A stretch of DNA of 64,000 bases from Paenibacillus sp. FSL R5-0766. Its GTDB lineage: Bacteria > Bacillota > Bacilli > Paenibacillales > Paenibacillaceae. The notes under the pieces are model-generated. The model was not told the DNA's origin. It searched no databases and saw only the letters and a program-made list of their open reading frames with translations. Numbering within the stretch: position 1 is the stretch's first letter; each line of letters starts with the position of its first letter. Positions 26,894-36,299 of this stretch are shown here, one piece after another. The position numbers and the translations under genes are program-made. The DNA lies in contig NZ_CP150227.1 of the NCBI RefSeq assembly GCF_037971845.1, positions 248,001 through 312,000 on the forward strand, read 5' to 3'.

Positions 26894-27652
26894 ATGGAAC
26901 AATATAAGTTCAAGTCGGAACATAGTCAGATGCTTGTTGATGCTATTGTTGAAGGATACCGCGAATATATTGATCACCGTAAAGATCGGAAGAGAAACAT
27001 GAAGATTAGTTCAGCCTTTGCCTGGACAAAGGGAAATTTTATTGAGAGCAAAATCGCAGATTATTGCGGTGAACAAGGATTCACTCACAAGAAATCCAAA
27101 GCAGGTTTAACATGGGATTATCTCCAGTTCACACATGAAGAATCAAAAGTTCTGTTTCTGATAAAGAACGCAGCCTACTTTAATGAGAATAGTTTTTCCA
27201 GTGCCAAGCTACCTACGGGCGTTGACAACAAAGGTGCTTTCCGTACCTATTTACACGATCTCTCCAAGATTAATAACGATCTGGAATTTTCTTTGATTCA
27301 ACCACGCCGTAATGAACATGGTGAGTTGGAGAGGGTTGAGCAACTTTCTTTTCCAATCTCAGAGAGTCAGGTCAGCCGTGTGAAAGAAGAACTTGAACAT
27401 CTTGCATCTACATATAATGAGTTTCATATACTCACTTATGCTATTGATGATGCATACCAAATTTCGAAGGTTCAGCATTATCTGCCTAATCCGAATGATA
27501 ATATCGCTTATTTTATAGAAGATTTATCGGACCTCATCTCTGGTGCTGAACTGGATGATAGTGAACGGGAGGCGCTTACGCCTGATGTGGAAGATATCGT
27601 TGATCCGGCAGCTTATGATATTGAAATTTTGGAAGGAGAACAGCGGGGGTGA
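26894..27652 (+). CDS. unknown protein, partner of HTH-IrrE gene
   Basis: A 252-aa soluble protein that I do not recognise. ATG at 26894 has CGGAGTGATCTAT upstream. The N-terminal ~70 residues are helical and basic. The middle has an alpha/beta pattern (TWDYLQFTHEESKVLFLIKNAAYF), with further strands (EFSLIQPRR, FHILTYAIDD) and an acidic C-terminal tail. Its stop is 32 bp before the strong RBS of the XRE/IrrE gene, so the two form an operon. Codon use and base composition look AT-richer than the flanking kdp genes, which could mean transfer. A target or toxin role for the downstream peptidase is inference. Confidence 0.75.
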   Translation: MEQYKFKSEHSQMLVDAIVEGYREYIDHRKDRKRNMKISSAFAWTKGNFIESKIADYCGEQGFTHKKSKAGLTWDYLQFTHEESKVLFLIKNAAYFNENSFSSAKLPTGVDNKGAFRTYLHDLSKINNDLEFSLIQPRRNEHGELERVEQLSFPISESQVSRVKEELEHLASTYNEFHILTYAIDDAYQISKVQHYLPNPNDNIAYFIEDLSDLISGAELDDSEREALTPDVEDIVDPAAYDIEILEGEQRG

Positions 27653-27684
27653 TTCCCTGTGTCGTTCAGTAAGGAGGGAGCAGC

Positions 27685-28881
27685 ATGTTCGTTGGTGAAA
27701 ATTTGACCAATTTGCGGATCATGCATGGGTATTCGAGAAAACAGCTCTCCGAACAATTAGGTGTGACAGAACAAGCAGTCTGGCAATATGAAAATGCGTA
27801 CACCTCTCCGAAGGTGCCAATTGTGAATGAGTTGAAACGCATTTTCAGTGTGAAAAGCAAGTATTTTTATACGAAAGATATGCTTACACAGCGTAATAAC
27901 GCAGCCAACATTGATGTTATGAACATTGCCTATCGTTCGAAAGTGATGAATGTGATATCCAAGACACAGACAGAAGCAAAGCATGTAGAATATCTGGACA
28001 CGTTCATTAATTATATTACCGCTCAGATCAGCCTTCCCACACTGAATATTATCCAATTGCGGGAAGAGGCAATTGAGTATATGAACCATACAGACGATGA
28101 TCGTACGACTCAGATCCATTATGTTGCCCATCTTGCGAGACAACGGCTGAATATGGAGCCATCCACGAATGAGAACCTGATGTTCCGGATCGAAAAAAGT
28201 GGTGTATATGTTTTTGAAAAATCGATTGGTGAAGAAATTGATGCGTACAGCCTTTGGACAAGAAATGATCGTCCGTTTATCATACTGGGCAACATCAAAC
28301 GTTCTGCGGTTCGTAGGAATTTTGATATTGCACATGAGCTTGGTCATTTGTTGCTTCATTATCGTCTTGAATTTGTCAATCTGGACCGAAAAGAACACAA
28401 ATTGATTGAAAATGAAGCTAATCTGTTCGCGGGTGCATTTTTATTGCCCGAAGAAGAGTTTTCATCGGACATGAATGAAATCACTTATAAGACGAATCCC
28501 GATCAATATCTTGATTTGAAAAATAAATGGAAGACTTCCCTACAAGTGCTGGGATACAGAGCAGCACATCTAGGAATGATGGAAGCTAAGGATCATCGTA
28601 ATTTCTATGCGGCGATGCACCGAAGAGGATATCTGGAAAAGGAGCCTTTTGACAGGGAGATTCCACTTCAAAAGCCGATGCGAATTAAAACCATTATTGA
28701 CCTGCTTTCCAATAAAGGTCTTGTGGATATTCGTTATATGATTGAGGAGGATTGGAAAGTGGAAACTTCCTTCTTTCATCATATGACAGGAATAAACACC
28801 GACTTTTTTAACAAGTACATGACGAAGAAGCCACAAACTAGTATTCAAAATGTTAGGGAAATGCCTACACGCAGTTCTTGA
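27685..28881 (+). CDS. XRE-family HTH regulator with ImmA/IrrE Zn-metallopeptidase domain
   Basis: 398 aa. The N-terminal Cro/C1-type HTH spans ~1-60 (LRIMHGYSRKQLSEQLGVTEQAVWQYENAYTSP), followed by a helical linker. An ImmA/IrrE-type metallopeptidase (COG2856) lies at ~170-290, with HELGH at 217-221 and the downstream ligand region ENEANLFAGAFLLPEE. In known systems such proteins cleave or antagonise a repressor after a signal, or act as antitoxin-like regulators of mobile elements and defence loci. The C-terminal ~100 residues are family-like but unassigned. RBS AAGGAGGGAGC is very strong. It follows the unknown gene at 26894, with a terminator downstream. Confidence 0.88.
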   Translation: MFVGENLTNLRIMHGYSRKQLSEQLGVTEQAVWQYENAYTSPKVPIVNELKRIFSVKSKYFYTKDMLTQRNNAANIDVMNIAYRSKVMNVISKTQTEAKHVEYLDTFINYITAQISLPTLNIIQLREEAIEYMNHTDDDRTTQIHYVAHLARQRLNMEPSTNENLMFRIEKSGVYVFEKSIGEEIDAYSLWTRNDRPFIILGNIKRSAVRRNFDIAHELGHLLLHYRLEFVNLDRKEHKLIENEANLFAGAFLLPEEEFSSDMNEITYKTNPDQYLDLKNKWKTSLQVLGYRAAHLGMMEAKDHRNFYAAMHRRGYLEKEPFDREIPLQKPMRIKTIIDLLSNKGLVDIRYMIEEDWKVETSFFHHMTGINTDFFNKYMTKKPQTSIQNVREMPTRSS

Positions 28882-28939
28882 AATGACGGGTAGGTAATAG
28901 ATTGGCACGTAATGGAGTGCTCCGTATAAAAATGATGAT

Positions 28940-28986
28940 AGACCCGTTCTTTTCAGCCCATTGCTGAGGAGATCGGGTCTTTTTTA
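28940..28986 (+). terminator. intrinsic terminator after HTH-IrrE gene
   Basis: AGACCCG (28940-28946) pairs with CGGGTCT (28974-28980), with an inner TCAGC/GCTGA hairpin, followed by six T. The U-run overlaps the first TTTAC box of the kdp upstream region. Confidence 0.8.
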
Positions 28987-29056
28987 CGCTTTTTTTACAC
29001 CTGTGGAGGTATTTCTTTACCCCTTTTTTACAGCGTTTCGTATTACGATTTTACAT
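28983..29056 (+). promoter_or_regulatory. phased TTTAC boxes upstream of kdp (candidate KdpE sites)
   Basis: TTTAC occurs with its C at 28987, 28998, 29020, 29031 and 29054. The steps are 11, 22, 11 and 23 bp, i.e. helical phase. OmpR/PhoP-type response regulators such as KdpE bind direct repeats at this spacing. The first box overlaps the terminator U-run, so part of the signal may be chance. Confidence 0.4.
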
Positions 29057-29098
29057 GTAGCAGGTGCAGAGAACGGTAGAGAGAGGGAGGAAGGGCGC

Positions 29099-29185
29099 AT
29101 GGTAAATGATGCCACGATGATTGGATTGGTTGTGCTGCTGTTTGCGGTATTTTGGGGATTCTTGAAATTCTGCGAGAAGGCTTGA
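29099..29185 (+). CDS. 28-aa small membrane peptide at head of kdp operon
   Basis: MVNDATMIGLVVLLFAVFWG then FLKFCEKA. The start is preceded by GAGGGAGGAAGGGCGC and the stop is 21 bp before kdpF. One hydrophobic helix with a short cytosolic KFCEKA tail is seen. Its position, good RBS and hydrophobicity suggest it is translated and linked to the Kdp complex, but it is not KdpF. A longer in-frame reading from 28961 has no support. Confidence 0.65.
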   Translation: MVNDATMIGLVVLLFAVFWGFLKFCEKA

Positions 29186-29206
29186 GGGTAGAGAGGAGGG
29201 AGCCAG

Positions 29207-29284
29207 ATGATTGTCATCGGCATGATTGTGCTCGCACTGGTGATTTATCTCGGTTATGTGCTGGTGAAGCCGGAGAAATTCTGA
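29207..29284 (+). CDS. kdpF: KdpF, small subunit of K+-transporting ATPase
   Basis: 25 residues: one membrane helix (MIVIGMIVLALVIYLGYVLV) and the short tail KPEKF. Length and the GYVLVKPEKF ending match KdpF, which stabilises the KdpABC complex. RBS GAGGAGGGAGCCAG lies directly upstream. kdpA begins 59 bp later. Confidence 0.88.
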   Translation: MIVIGMIVLALVIYLGYVLVKPEKF

Positions 29285-29343
29285 TGCTGGCGATGTGCGT
29301 AATACGGGAACAAGGGAACGTCGAATAGGGAGGAAATGCGGAT

Positions 29344-31023
29344 ATGGGTATCGGTGTAGTGCAAGTAGCAGTGACGCTACTGATCATCCTGCTGTTGGTT
29401 AAACCGGTGGGGAAATATGTAGTGAACGTGTTCGATGGACAGCGAACGGGGCTGGATCGGTTTTTTGGCGGGCCGGAACGACTGCTCTATCGCGTGATGG
29501 GAGTACGCGAGAACGAATCCATGGGGTGGAAAAAGTACCTTACGGCGGTTCTCCTCTCCAACTTTGTAATGTTGGTATTGATGTTTCTGGTGCTGCGGCT
29601 GCAAAAGTATTTGCCACTTAACCCGGATGGGATCGGCAATATGCCAGCGGCGCAAGCATTTAATACGGCGGTATCCTTTATGACCAACACGAACTGGCAG
29701 TCTTATACGGGCGAGAACGCCCTGTCGTATCTGTCACAGATGCTGGCCGTTACGTTCCCGATGTTTACGTCCGCAGCGACCGGATTCGCGGTGGCTATTG
29801 CGTTCATTCGCGGGCTGATAGGCCGCCGGGATGAACTGGGGAATTTTTACGTCGACCTTGTACGGTCGATTACGAGGATTTTTTTACCGCTGAGCTTCAT
29901 CGTAGCCTTGTTCCTTGTATTCCAGGGGGTGCCTCAGACGCTCGCGGGAGCGGTGAACGCAACCACGCTGGAAGGTGCGCAGCAGACCATTTCACGTGGA
30001 CTGGTCGCCTCACTGGAGTCGATCAAACACATTGGCACCAACGGTGGTGGCTGGTTTGGAACCAATGCTGCACATCCATTCGAGAATCCGACGGCCCTGA
30101 GCAATCTGGTGCATATCGTCTGTATGATGCTGTTACCCACTGCACTGGTATACGCCTTCGGCTTGATGGTCAATAACCGGAAGCAGGGTTGGGCATTGTT
30201 CGCAGCGATGAGTTTTCTTTTCCTTGTGATGTTGACCACCGTATTTGTCTCCGAATATCGCGGTGTACCTGCGCTGGATGCAGTGGGTCTTCAAGGCAAT
30301 ATGGAGGGGAAAGAGGTCAGATTCGGCATACCCGAATCGGCTTTATTCACGGCAGTCACGACAGCGGCTACAACAGGTTCGGTCAACAATATGCACGAGT
30401 CGCTCACTCCACTTGGAGGCATGGTATCACTGGCTCAGATGATGCTCAATAACGTGTTTGGTGGCAAAGGAGTAGGGCTAATCAACGGACTGTTGTATGT
30501 GATTCTGGCTGTGTTTATCTGTGGATTAATGGTGGGACGAACACCTGAGTTTCTGGGCAAAAAAATCGAGGGGAAAGAGGTAAAGCTCGCATCCATTGCG
30601 TTGCTCATTCATCCTTTGATTATTCTTGCGCCAACGGCACTCGCGCTTATGCGGCCTGAAGCTGTTGCGTCCATCTCGAACGGGGGCATGCATGGTCTGA
30701 CGGAGGTTCTCTATGCTTTTGCCTCAGGTGCAGCCAATAATGGATCGGCTTTTGCCGGACTAAATGCCAATACAGACTTTTACAACATTGCGATTGGTAT
30801 CGTTATGCTGCTGGGAAGGTACGTTTCGATGATCGCCATGCTGGCCATAGCGGGTTCACTCGCTACGAAACGGGTTGTACCGGTAACTACAGGTACACTG
30901 CGTACACACACGCCTTTATTTGCTGGCATCTTGGTCATGATGATCGTTGTTGTCGGCGCGCTTACGTTCTTCCCGTCGCTTGCTCTTGGACCGATTGCAG
31001 AGCATCTGGCGATGATTCAATGA
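29344..31023 (+). CDS. kdpA: KdpA, potassium-binding channel-like subunit
   Basis: Selectivity-filter subunit of the high-affinity K+ pump, 559 aa with about ten membrane helices. The four pore loops are visible: [47 protein letters not shown] and [20 protein letters not shown]. Length matches the family. RBS: GGGAGGAAATGCGGAT. It is translated within the kdpFABC operon. Confidence 0.97.
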   Translation: MGIGVVQVAVTLLIILLLVKPVGKYVVNVFDGQRTGLDRFFGGPERLLYRVMGVRENESMGWKKYLTAVLLSNFVMLVLMFLVLRLQKYLPLNPDGIGNMPAAQAFNTAVSFMTNTNWQSYTGENALSYLSQMLAVTFPMFTSAATGFAVAIAFIRGLIGRRDELGNFYVDLVRSITRIFLPLSFIVALFLVFQGVPQTLAGAVNATTLEGAQQTISRGLVASLESIKHIGTNGGGWFGTNAAHPFENPTALSNLVHIVCMMLLPTALVYAFGLMVNNRKQGWALFAAMSFLFLVMLTTVFVSEYRGVPALDAVGLQGNMEGKEVRFGIPESALFTAVTTAATTGSVNNMHESLTPLGGMVSLAQMMLNNVFGGKGVGLINGLLYVILAVFICGLMVGRTPEFLGKKIEGKEVKLASIALLIHPLIILAPTALALMRPEAVASISNGGMHGLTEVLYAFASGAANNGSAFAGLNANTDFYNIAIGIVMLLGRYVSMIAMLAIAGSLATKRVVPVTTGTLRTHTPLFAGILVMMIVVVGALTFFPSLALGPIAEHLAMIQ

Positions 31024-31090
31024 GGGATATAACAGGGACAGACAGAGGGATTTGGCGCAAGGACGTAACGCATGGAGGTGGCAGTGCACG

Positions 31091-33232
31091 ATGAATGCAG
31101 TTGAACGAAAGAAGGAGCAGACGATGCAACACATGGATACAGAAATGTTCAGATCGAAGGGCAATGAGCCGGACAACAATCGCGGTAATATTCAACGTGA
31201 TCCCGGATCGAAACGGTCGTTAAGCAAGGATATGATACTTCAGGCTTCACTGGATGCGTTCAAAAAGCTAAATCCGGTGGTCATGATCAAAAATCCGGTC
31301 ATGTTTATTGTCGAGGTAGGTACATTCATTACGCTCTTATTATGCATTAATCCCGATCTATTCGCCGCATCCGAGGCTGGACGCGGGTACAACATCGCCG
31401 TGTTTTTCATTTTGCTGTTCACGCTGCTGTTCGCTAACTTCGCGGAGGCACTTGCAGAAGGCAGAGGTAAGGCGCAGGCGGATACGTTACGCAAGACGAA
31501 GTCGGACACCCTGGCCAATCTGGTGCAGAAGGATGGAACAATCCGGCAAGTGTCTTCGACCCAGTTGAAAAAGGGTGATATGGTCCGCGTGGAAGTCGGT
31601 GAACTGATCCCAACGGATGGTGAAATTACAGAAGGATTGGCCTCCATTGATGAATCGGCCATTACGGGAGAATCCGCACCGGTTATCAAGGAAGCAGGAG
31701 GCGATTTCTCCTCCGTTACCGGAGGTACACGCGTCGTGTCCGATTACATCGTCATGCGTGTTCAGACCGATCCAGGTGAGTCATTCCTTGACCGGATGAT
31801 CTCTCTGGTTGAGGGTGCACAGCGCCAGAAAACACCCAATGAAATTGCGCTGACAACCCTGCTCGCCGTATTAACCCTGATCTTTCTGATTGTTATTCTG
31901 ACGATGGTCCCGATGGCGAATTACCTGGGTATTCGACTGGATCTGGCGACCCTAATCGCACTTCTCGTCTGCTTGATCCCAACCACAATTGGTGGGTTAC
32001 TGTCTGCCATTGGTATTGCCGGGATGGACCGTGTTACGCAGTTCAATGTACTCGCTATGTCGGGTAAAGCGGTAGAAGCGGCCGGAGATATCGATACGTT
32101 GATTTTGGACAAAACAGGAACGATCACATACGGAAACCGCATGGCATCTGAGTTTATTCCCGTTCAGGGCACTACTGCTTCAGAGATGACGCAAGCTGCT
32201 TTACAGGCTTCTGTGCGGGATGAGACCCCAGAAGGACGTTCTGTTGTGGAATTGGCAGGCAAACAAGGTCAGAGCTGGTCTGAGACGGAGTATGCGAATG
32301 CAGAAAATGTGGAATTCACAGCAGAGACTCGGATGTCCGGTCTCAATCTGAATAACGGTATGAAGATTCGTAAAGGTGCCGTGGATGCGATCAAACGTTA
32401 TATTGCTTCCGAAGGAGGCCGCATACCCGATGATCTGGATGAGATTGCAAATCGTATTGCGAAGGCTGGAGGCACGCCGCTTGCTGTAGCCATCGATGAG
32501 CGAATCTACGGTGTGATCTATCTGAAAGATACCGTGAAGCCAGGGCTGAAAGAGAAGTTCGCCGAGATGCGCGCCATGGGCATCAAGACCATTATGTGTA
32601 CAGGCGATAATCCGCTGACCGCAGCGACCATAGCGCTGGAAGCGGGCGTGGATGATTTTATTGCCGAAGCGAAACCCGAGGACAAGATTGCGGCGATCAA
32701 AAAAGAGCAGCAGGAGGGCAAACTCGTCGCCATGACGGGCGATGGTACGAACGATGCTCCTGCTCTGGCGCAGGCCGATGTGGGCCTGGCGATGAATTCG
32801 GGCACCATGGCGGCCAAAGAAGCGGCCAATATGATTGACCTGGATTCCGATCCGACTAAGTTATTGTCGGTCGTCTCCATTGGCAAGCAGCTGCTGATTA
32901 CACGCGGCGCACTGACAACCTTTTCGATATCCAATGATATCGCGAAGTATTTTGCCATCATTCCAGCCATGTTCATTCTCGCCATGCCGCAGCTTCAGGC
33001 GCTGAATATTATGAATCTGGCTTCACCACAGTCTGCGATCCTGTCGGCGCTGATCTTCAACGCCATTATTATTCCACTGCTTATTCCCATTGCGATGAAA
33101 GGGGTTAAGTATCGGGCGATGTCAGCCGAGAGGCTGCTTGGGCGCAATGTATTTATTTATGGCGTAGGTGGTGTAATTGTACCTTTTATCGGCATTAAAT
33201 TCATTGATATGGTTCTGTCGGGGATTCTTTAA
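31091..33232 (+). CDS. kdpB: KdpB, P-type ATPase catalytic subunit
   Basis: Energises K+ transport through ATP-driven phosphorylation. Phospho-Asp is D340 in [11 protein letters not shown]; the actuator TGES is in SAITGESAP, and the hinge is [11 protein letters not shown]. Length 713 aa from ATG 31091 (CATGGAGGTGG upstream). ATG 31124, preceded by AAGGAGCAGACG, would give 702 aa and is equally possible. The N-terminal ~50 residues before [17 protein letters not shown] are longer than in many homologues. Follows kdpA by 67 bp. Confidence 0.96.
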   Translation: MNAVERKKEQTMQHMDTEMFRSKGNEPDNNRGNIQRDPGSKRSLSKDMILQASLDAFKKLNPVVMIKNPVMFIVEVGTFITLLLCINPDLFAASEAGRGYNIAVFFILLFTLLFANFAEALAEGRGKAQADTLRKTKSDTLANLVQKDGTIRQVSSTQLKKGDMVRVEVGELIPTDGEITEGLASIDESAITGESAPVIKEAGGDFSSVTGGTRVVSDYIVMRVQTDPGESFLDRMISLVEGAQRQKTPNEIALTTLLAVLTLIFLIVILTMVPMANYLGIRLDLATLIALLVCLIPTTIGGLLSAIGIAGMDRVTQFNVLAMSGKAVEAAGDIDTLILDKTGTITYGNRMASEFIPVQGTTASEMTQAALQASVRDETPEGRSVVELAGKQGQSWSETEYANAENVEFTAETRMSGLNLNNGMKIRKGAVDAIKRYIASEGGRIPDDLDEIANRIAKAGGTPLAVAIDERIYGVIYLKDTVKPGLKEKFAEMRAMGIKTIMCTGDNPLTAATIALEAGVDDFIAEAKPEDKIAAIKKEQQEGKLVAMTGDGTNDAPALAQADVGLAMNSGTMAAKEAANMIDLDSDPTKLLSVVSIGKQLLITRGALTTFSISNDIAKYFAIIPAMFILAMPQLQALNIMNLASPQSAILSALIFNAIIIPLLIPIAMKGVKYRAMSAERLLGRNVFIYGVGGVIVPFIGIKFIDMVLSGIL

Positions 33233-33293
33233 CGAGATAACAACGCTTATCAACATTATTCTTTTATCCTAATGAATTCAGGAAGTGATCTGT

Positions 33294-33854
33294 ATGAACA
33301 TGTTCTTGCCCGCCTTACGGTTATCCGTTGTGCTTATGCTGATATGCGGCCTAATCTACCCGCTTGTAACGACTGGCGTAGCCCAGCTTCTCTTTCCTGC
33401 GCAGGCGAATGGAAGTCTGATTACGCAAAATGAGAAAATCATCGGCTCATCACTGCTGGCGCAGGAAATCCACTCGCCGGGGCTGTTCCAGCCCCGGGCA
33501 TCGAGTGCCAGTTATGACCCAACGGCTTCAGCTGGTTCAAATCGCGCCGTAGCCTCAGGGGAGTATATCGGCGAGATGAAGGAAAAGATTGCTCAGCTCC
33601 AGCAGGAAAACCCGGGATTGAAGCAGATCCCAGCTGATCTCGTGACGGGTTCAGGCTCTGGACTTGACCCGGATCTCTCTCCCGAAGCCGCTGAGGCACA
33701 GATCCCGCGCATTAGCAAAGCTACAGGGCTTAGTGAACAGCAGCTTGTGCAACTTGTAAATGAGCATACAGAAGGCCGGCAAATGGGTATATTCGGGGAG
33801 CCGCGTGTGAATGTAACGGCTCTGAATCTGGCGCTGACAGCAGAACAGAAATAA
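33294..33854 (+). CDS. kdpC: KdpC, K+-ATPase subunit C
   Basis: A 186-aa chaperone-like subunit that helps ATP binding to KdpB. A single N-terminal membrane helix (LPALRLSVVLMLICGLIYPLV) is followed by a soluble domain containing GSSLLAQ, FQPRASSASYDPTASAGSN, ASGSGLDP-like GSGSGLDPDLSPEAAEAQIPRI and RQMGIFGEPRVNVTALNLAL. ATG 33294 has AGGAAGTGATCTGT upstream. Last structural gene of the pump. Confidence 0.96.
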   Translation: MNMFLPALRLSVVLMLICGLIYPLVTTGVAQLLFPAQANGSLITQNEKIIGSSLLAQEIHSPGLFQPRASSASYDPTASAGSNRAVASGEYIGEMKEKIAQLQQENPGLKQIPADLVTGSGSGLDPDLSPEAAEAQIPRISKATGLSEQQLVQLVNEHTEGRQMGIFGEPRVNVTALNLALTAEQK

Positions 33855-33959
33855 AGGACGAATGTAATTAGCCTGCTCACGATATATCGGGAGGGGCTTT
33901 CTCCATTTTTCTCTTCATATTATAAGACACGCTCTAATAAGAAAGGGGGGAGAGGACGG

Positions 33960-36299
33960 ATGGAAGACAGCTTCAAGCGCAAGTCACCAGAAGAGATGCT
34001 GAAGATGATTACGAAGCTGCAGCAGGGTACGCTCAAAATCTACATCGGCCCAGTCAGCGGATCGGGCAAAACGTATCACATGCTGCGGGAAGGGAATACG
34101 TTGCGTGAGCAGGGCATTGATGTGGTCATCTGTGCCGTGTCCACGATGCGCAGACCGGAAACGGTGGAGCAACTTGGCTCACTCGAAAGGATTCCAAGCA
34201 TTCACTGGTTACGCGAGAGTGATGATGTAGAGATGAAGGATCTGAACTTGGATGCACTATTGGCGCGTAATCCGGAGGTTGTGCTGGTGGATGGTTTGGC
34301 ACATCGCAACAGAGCAGGCGCTCGCTATGCTACCCGGCTGGAGGATATTCAGTTTTTGCTCCGAAACAACATCAGTGTCATGACAACGGTGAATGTGTAT
34401 GAGCTGGAAGGCTATACCGAGCTGGCACGACAACTTACGGGGATCGCAGCAGAATATACGGTGCCTGCCGATACATTGGAGCTTGCGGATGAAGTGAAGT
34501 TGATTGACGTCACGCCGGAAACCATACTGAGCCGTCTGGCAGAAGGTCATCTGAAGGGGCATGAGGGAGAAGCTGTTTTTCGTCAAGGCAATCTGGGCAT
34601 TCTGCGCGAACTGGCCCTGAGATTGGTTGCGGAGGGAGTTAATGAATCCCTGCGTGAGCATCGGGAGGAGATGGGAATTACCGTCACAACAGGCATCATG
34701 GAACGGATTTTGGTGTCTACACAATATCACTGGAATGGCTCCATCTATATCCGGCGTGGACAACAGATTGCCAAACGGCTGAATGGTGATTTGTGCGCTG
34801 TGGTTTTTCGGAATATGAAGCAGCCATTAACCAAGGAGGCAACCGTATTTCGGCGTAATATGATCAAGTTGGTAGAGAAGTTTGGCGGCCATATGGAGGA
34901 GCTGTCTATATTACGCCGTCGCAACATCCCGTCTACGCTGGCACGTTACGCAATGGAACACCAGATTACCCGCATTGTGATGGGACACTCCCGGCGTACG
35001 CGCTGGCAGGAACTGTGGCAAGGGTCCGTTGTTAACTCGCTGCTGCGCAGATTACGTGGTGTCGACCTGTTTCTGGTTGCTGATCGAGCGGCCCGGGAGG
35101 GTGAACGTGTGGTTCCGGCTAAAGTTAACGATGTGGAGTCGCTGACATACCGCAGACTAAGCGAGCAGGAAATGAAGGAACAGATTGGTCAGATTCAGCG
35201 CGGCACATTTAAAATATATATCGGAGCTGCACCAGGTGTAGGCAAAACCTACATGATGCTTCGGGAAGGCAATGATTTGCTCCGCAAGGGCATCGATGTG
35301 CAGATCGGCTTGCTGGAGACACATGGGCGGGCGGAGACCGTGGAGCAGATGGGCCACCTGTCTGTGATCCCTCGCGCGCAGCGCGTTTATCAGGGGGCGC
35401 GTCTGGAAGAGATGGACACAGAGGCTATTCTGCATCTTTGCCCAGAAGTGGTGCTTGTGGATGAACTGGCGCATACGAATGTACCCGGGAGTGTTCGGCA
35501 AAAGCGTTATGAAGATGTTCTGCTCCTGCTGAATGCAGGCATCTCGGTGATTACTACAATGAATGTACAGCATCTCGAGAGCCTGAATGATGCCGTTGAA
35601 CATATTACAGGTGTTCGTGTCCGCGAGACCGTACCCGATCGGATCATTCAGATGGCGGATGAGGTGCAGTTGATTGATGTGGCGCCCCAGGCCTTGCGGC
35701 AGCGGATGAGGGAGGGTAAAATCTATGCAACTGCCAAGGTCGAGCAAGCCCTTGCGAATTTCTTCAAAATCGGTAATCTGATTGCCTTGCGTGAACTTGC
35801 CCTTCGTGAACTGGCGGACGATGTGGATGAACGGCTTGAAGCACAGCAGGCCAAAATTGCACTTCGAGGACCTTGGCGCAGACAGGAGGCAGTCTTTGTA
35901 TGTGTAAGCAGTGATCGTCATGCCGAGCGGCTGATCCGGCGCGGATTCCGTATGGCTTATCGTCTAAAAGCCATCTGGCATGTACACCATATCCACATTG
36001 GTGAGTCCATGAGTGACGAAGTGAAGTGCCATCTGGAAGCGTTGGAGCAGCTGACGATTCGGCTTGGTGGTCAATTTCATATTCATCACAGTCCAAGGCT
36101 ACGCGATGTACCTGAGATGTTGGCCAGAAAGGCATCGGAGGCGAGAGCAACGCAGTTGGTGGTCGGGCAGGCAAGACGGGTGTGGTGGCTGAATGGCTAC
36201 CGCGGCTCAGGCTCGGTGGTCAACCGACTTGTACGCTTGTCGCGGCATCTGGATATATTGATCGTTGCAGATTACGATTATGAACTGAGCGGGATGTGA
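33960..36299 (+). CDS. kdpD: KdpD sensor half with duplicated KdpD+USP module
   Basis: 779-aa cytosolic protein made of two copies of ~392 residues, each a KdpD P-loop domain plus a universal-stress-like (USP) domain. Copy 2 is canonical: GAAPGVGKT at 422, ETHGRAET, VDELAHTNVPGS. Copy 1 has diverged: GPVSGSGKT at 30, STMRRPET, VDGLAHRNRAGA, losing the Walker-B-side Glu. Normal KdpD carries one such module joined to the kinase. Here a TGA at 36297-36299 ends the protein and the kinase ORF starts at the next base in the same frame. RBS: GGGGGGAGAGGACGG. Likely role: sense K+ or c-di-AMP and control the separate kinase. Confidence 0.88.
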   Translation: MEDSFKRKSPEEMLKMITKLQQGTLKIYIGPVSGSGKTYHMLREGNTLREQGIDVVICAVSTMRRPETVEQLGSLERIPSIHWLRESDDVEMKDLNLDALLARNPEVVLVDGLAHRNRAGARYATRLEDIQFLLRNNISVMTTVNVYELEGYTELARQLTGIAAEYTVPADTLELADEVKLIDVTPETILSRLAEGHLKGHEGEAVFRQGNLGILRELALRLVAEGVNESLREHREEMGITVTTGIMERILVSTQYHWNGSIYIRRGQQIAKRLNGDLCAVVFRNMKQPLTKEATVFRRNMIKLVEKFGGHMEELSILRRRNIPSTLARYAMEHQITRIVMGHSRRTRWQELWQGSVVNSLLRRLRGVDLFLVADRAAREGERVVPAKVNDVESLTYRRLSEQEMKEQIGQIQRGTFKIYIGAAPGVGKTYMMLREGNDLLRKGIDVQIGLLETHGRAETVEQMGHLSVIPRAQRVYQGARLEEMDTEAILHLCPEVVLVDELAHTNVPGSVRQKRYEDVLLLLNAGISVITTMNVQHLESLNDAVEHITGVRVRETVPDRIIQMADEVQLIDVAPQALRQRMREGKIYATAKVEQALANFFKIGNLIALRELALRELADDVDERLEAQQAKIALRGPWRRQEAVFVCVSSDRHAERLIRRGFRMAYRLKAIWHVHHIHIGESMSDEVKCHLEALEQLTIRLGGQFHIHHSPRLRDVPEMLARKASEARATQLVVGQARRVWWLNGYRGSGSVVNRLVRLSRHLDILIVADYDYELSGM

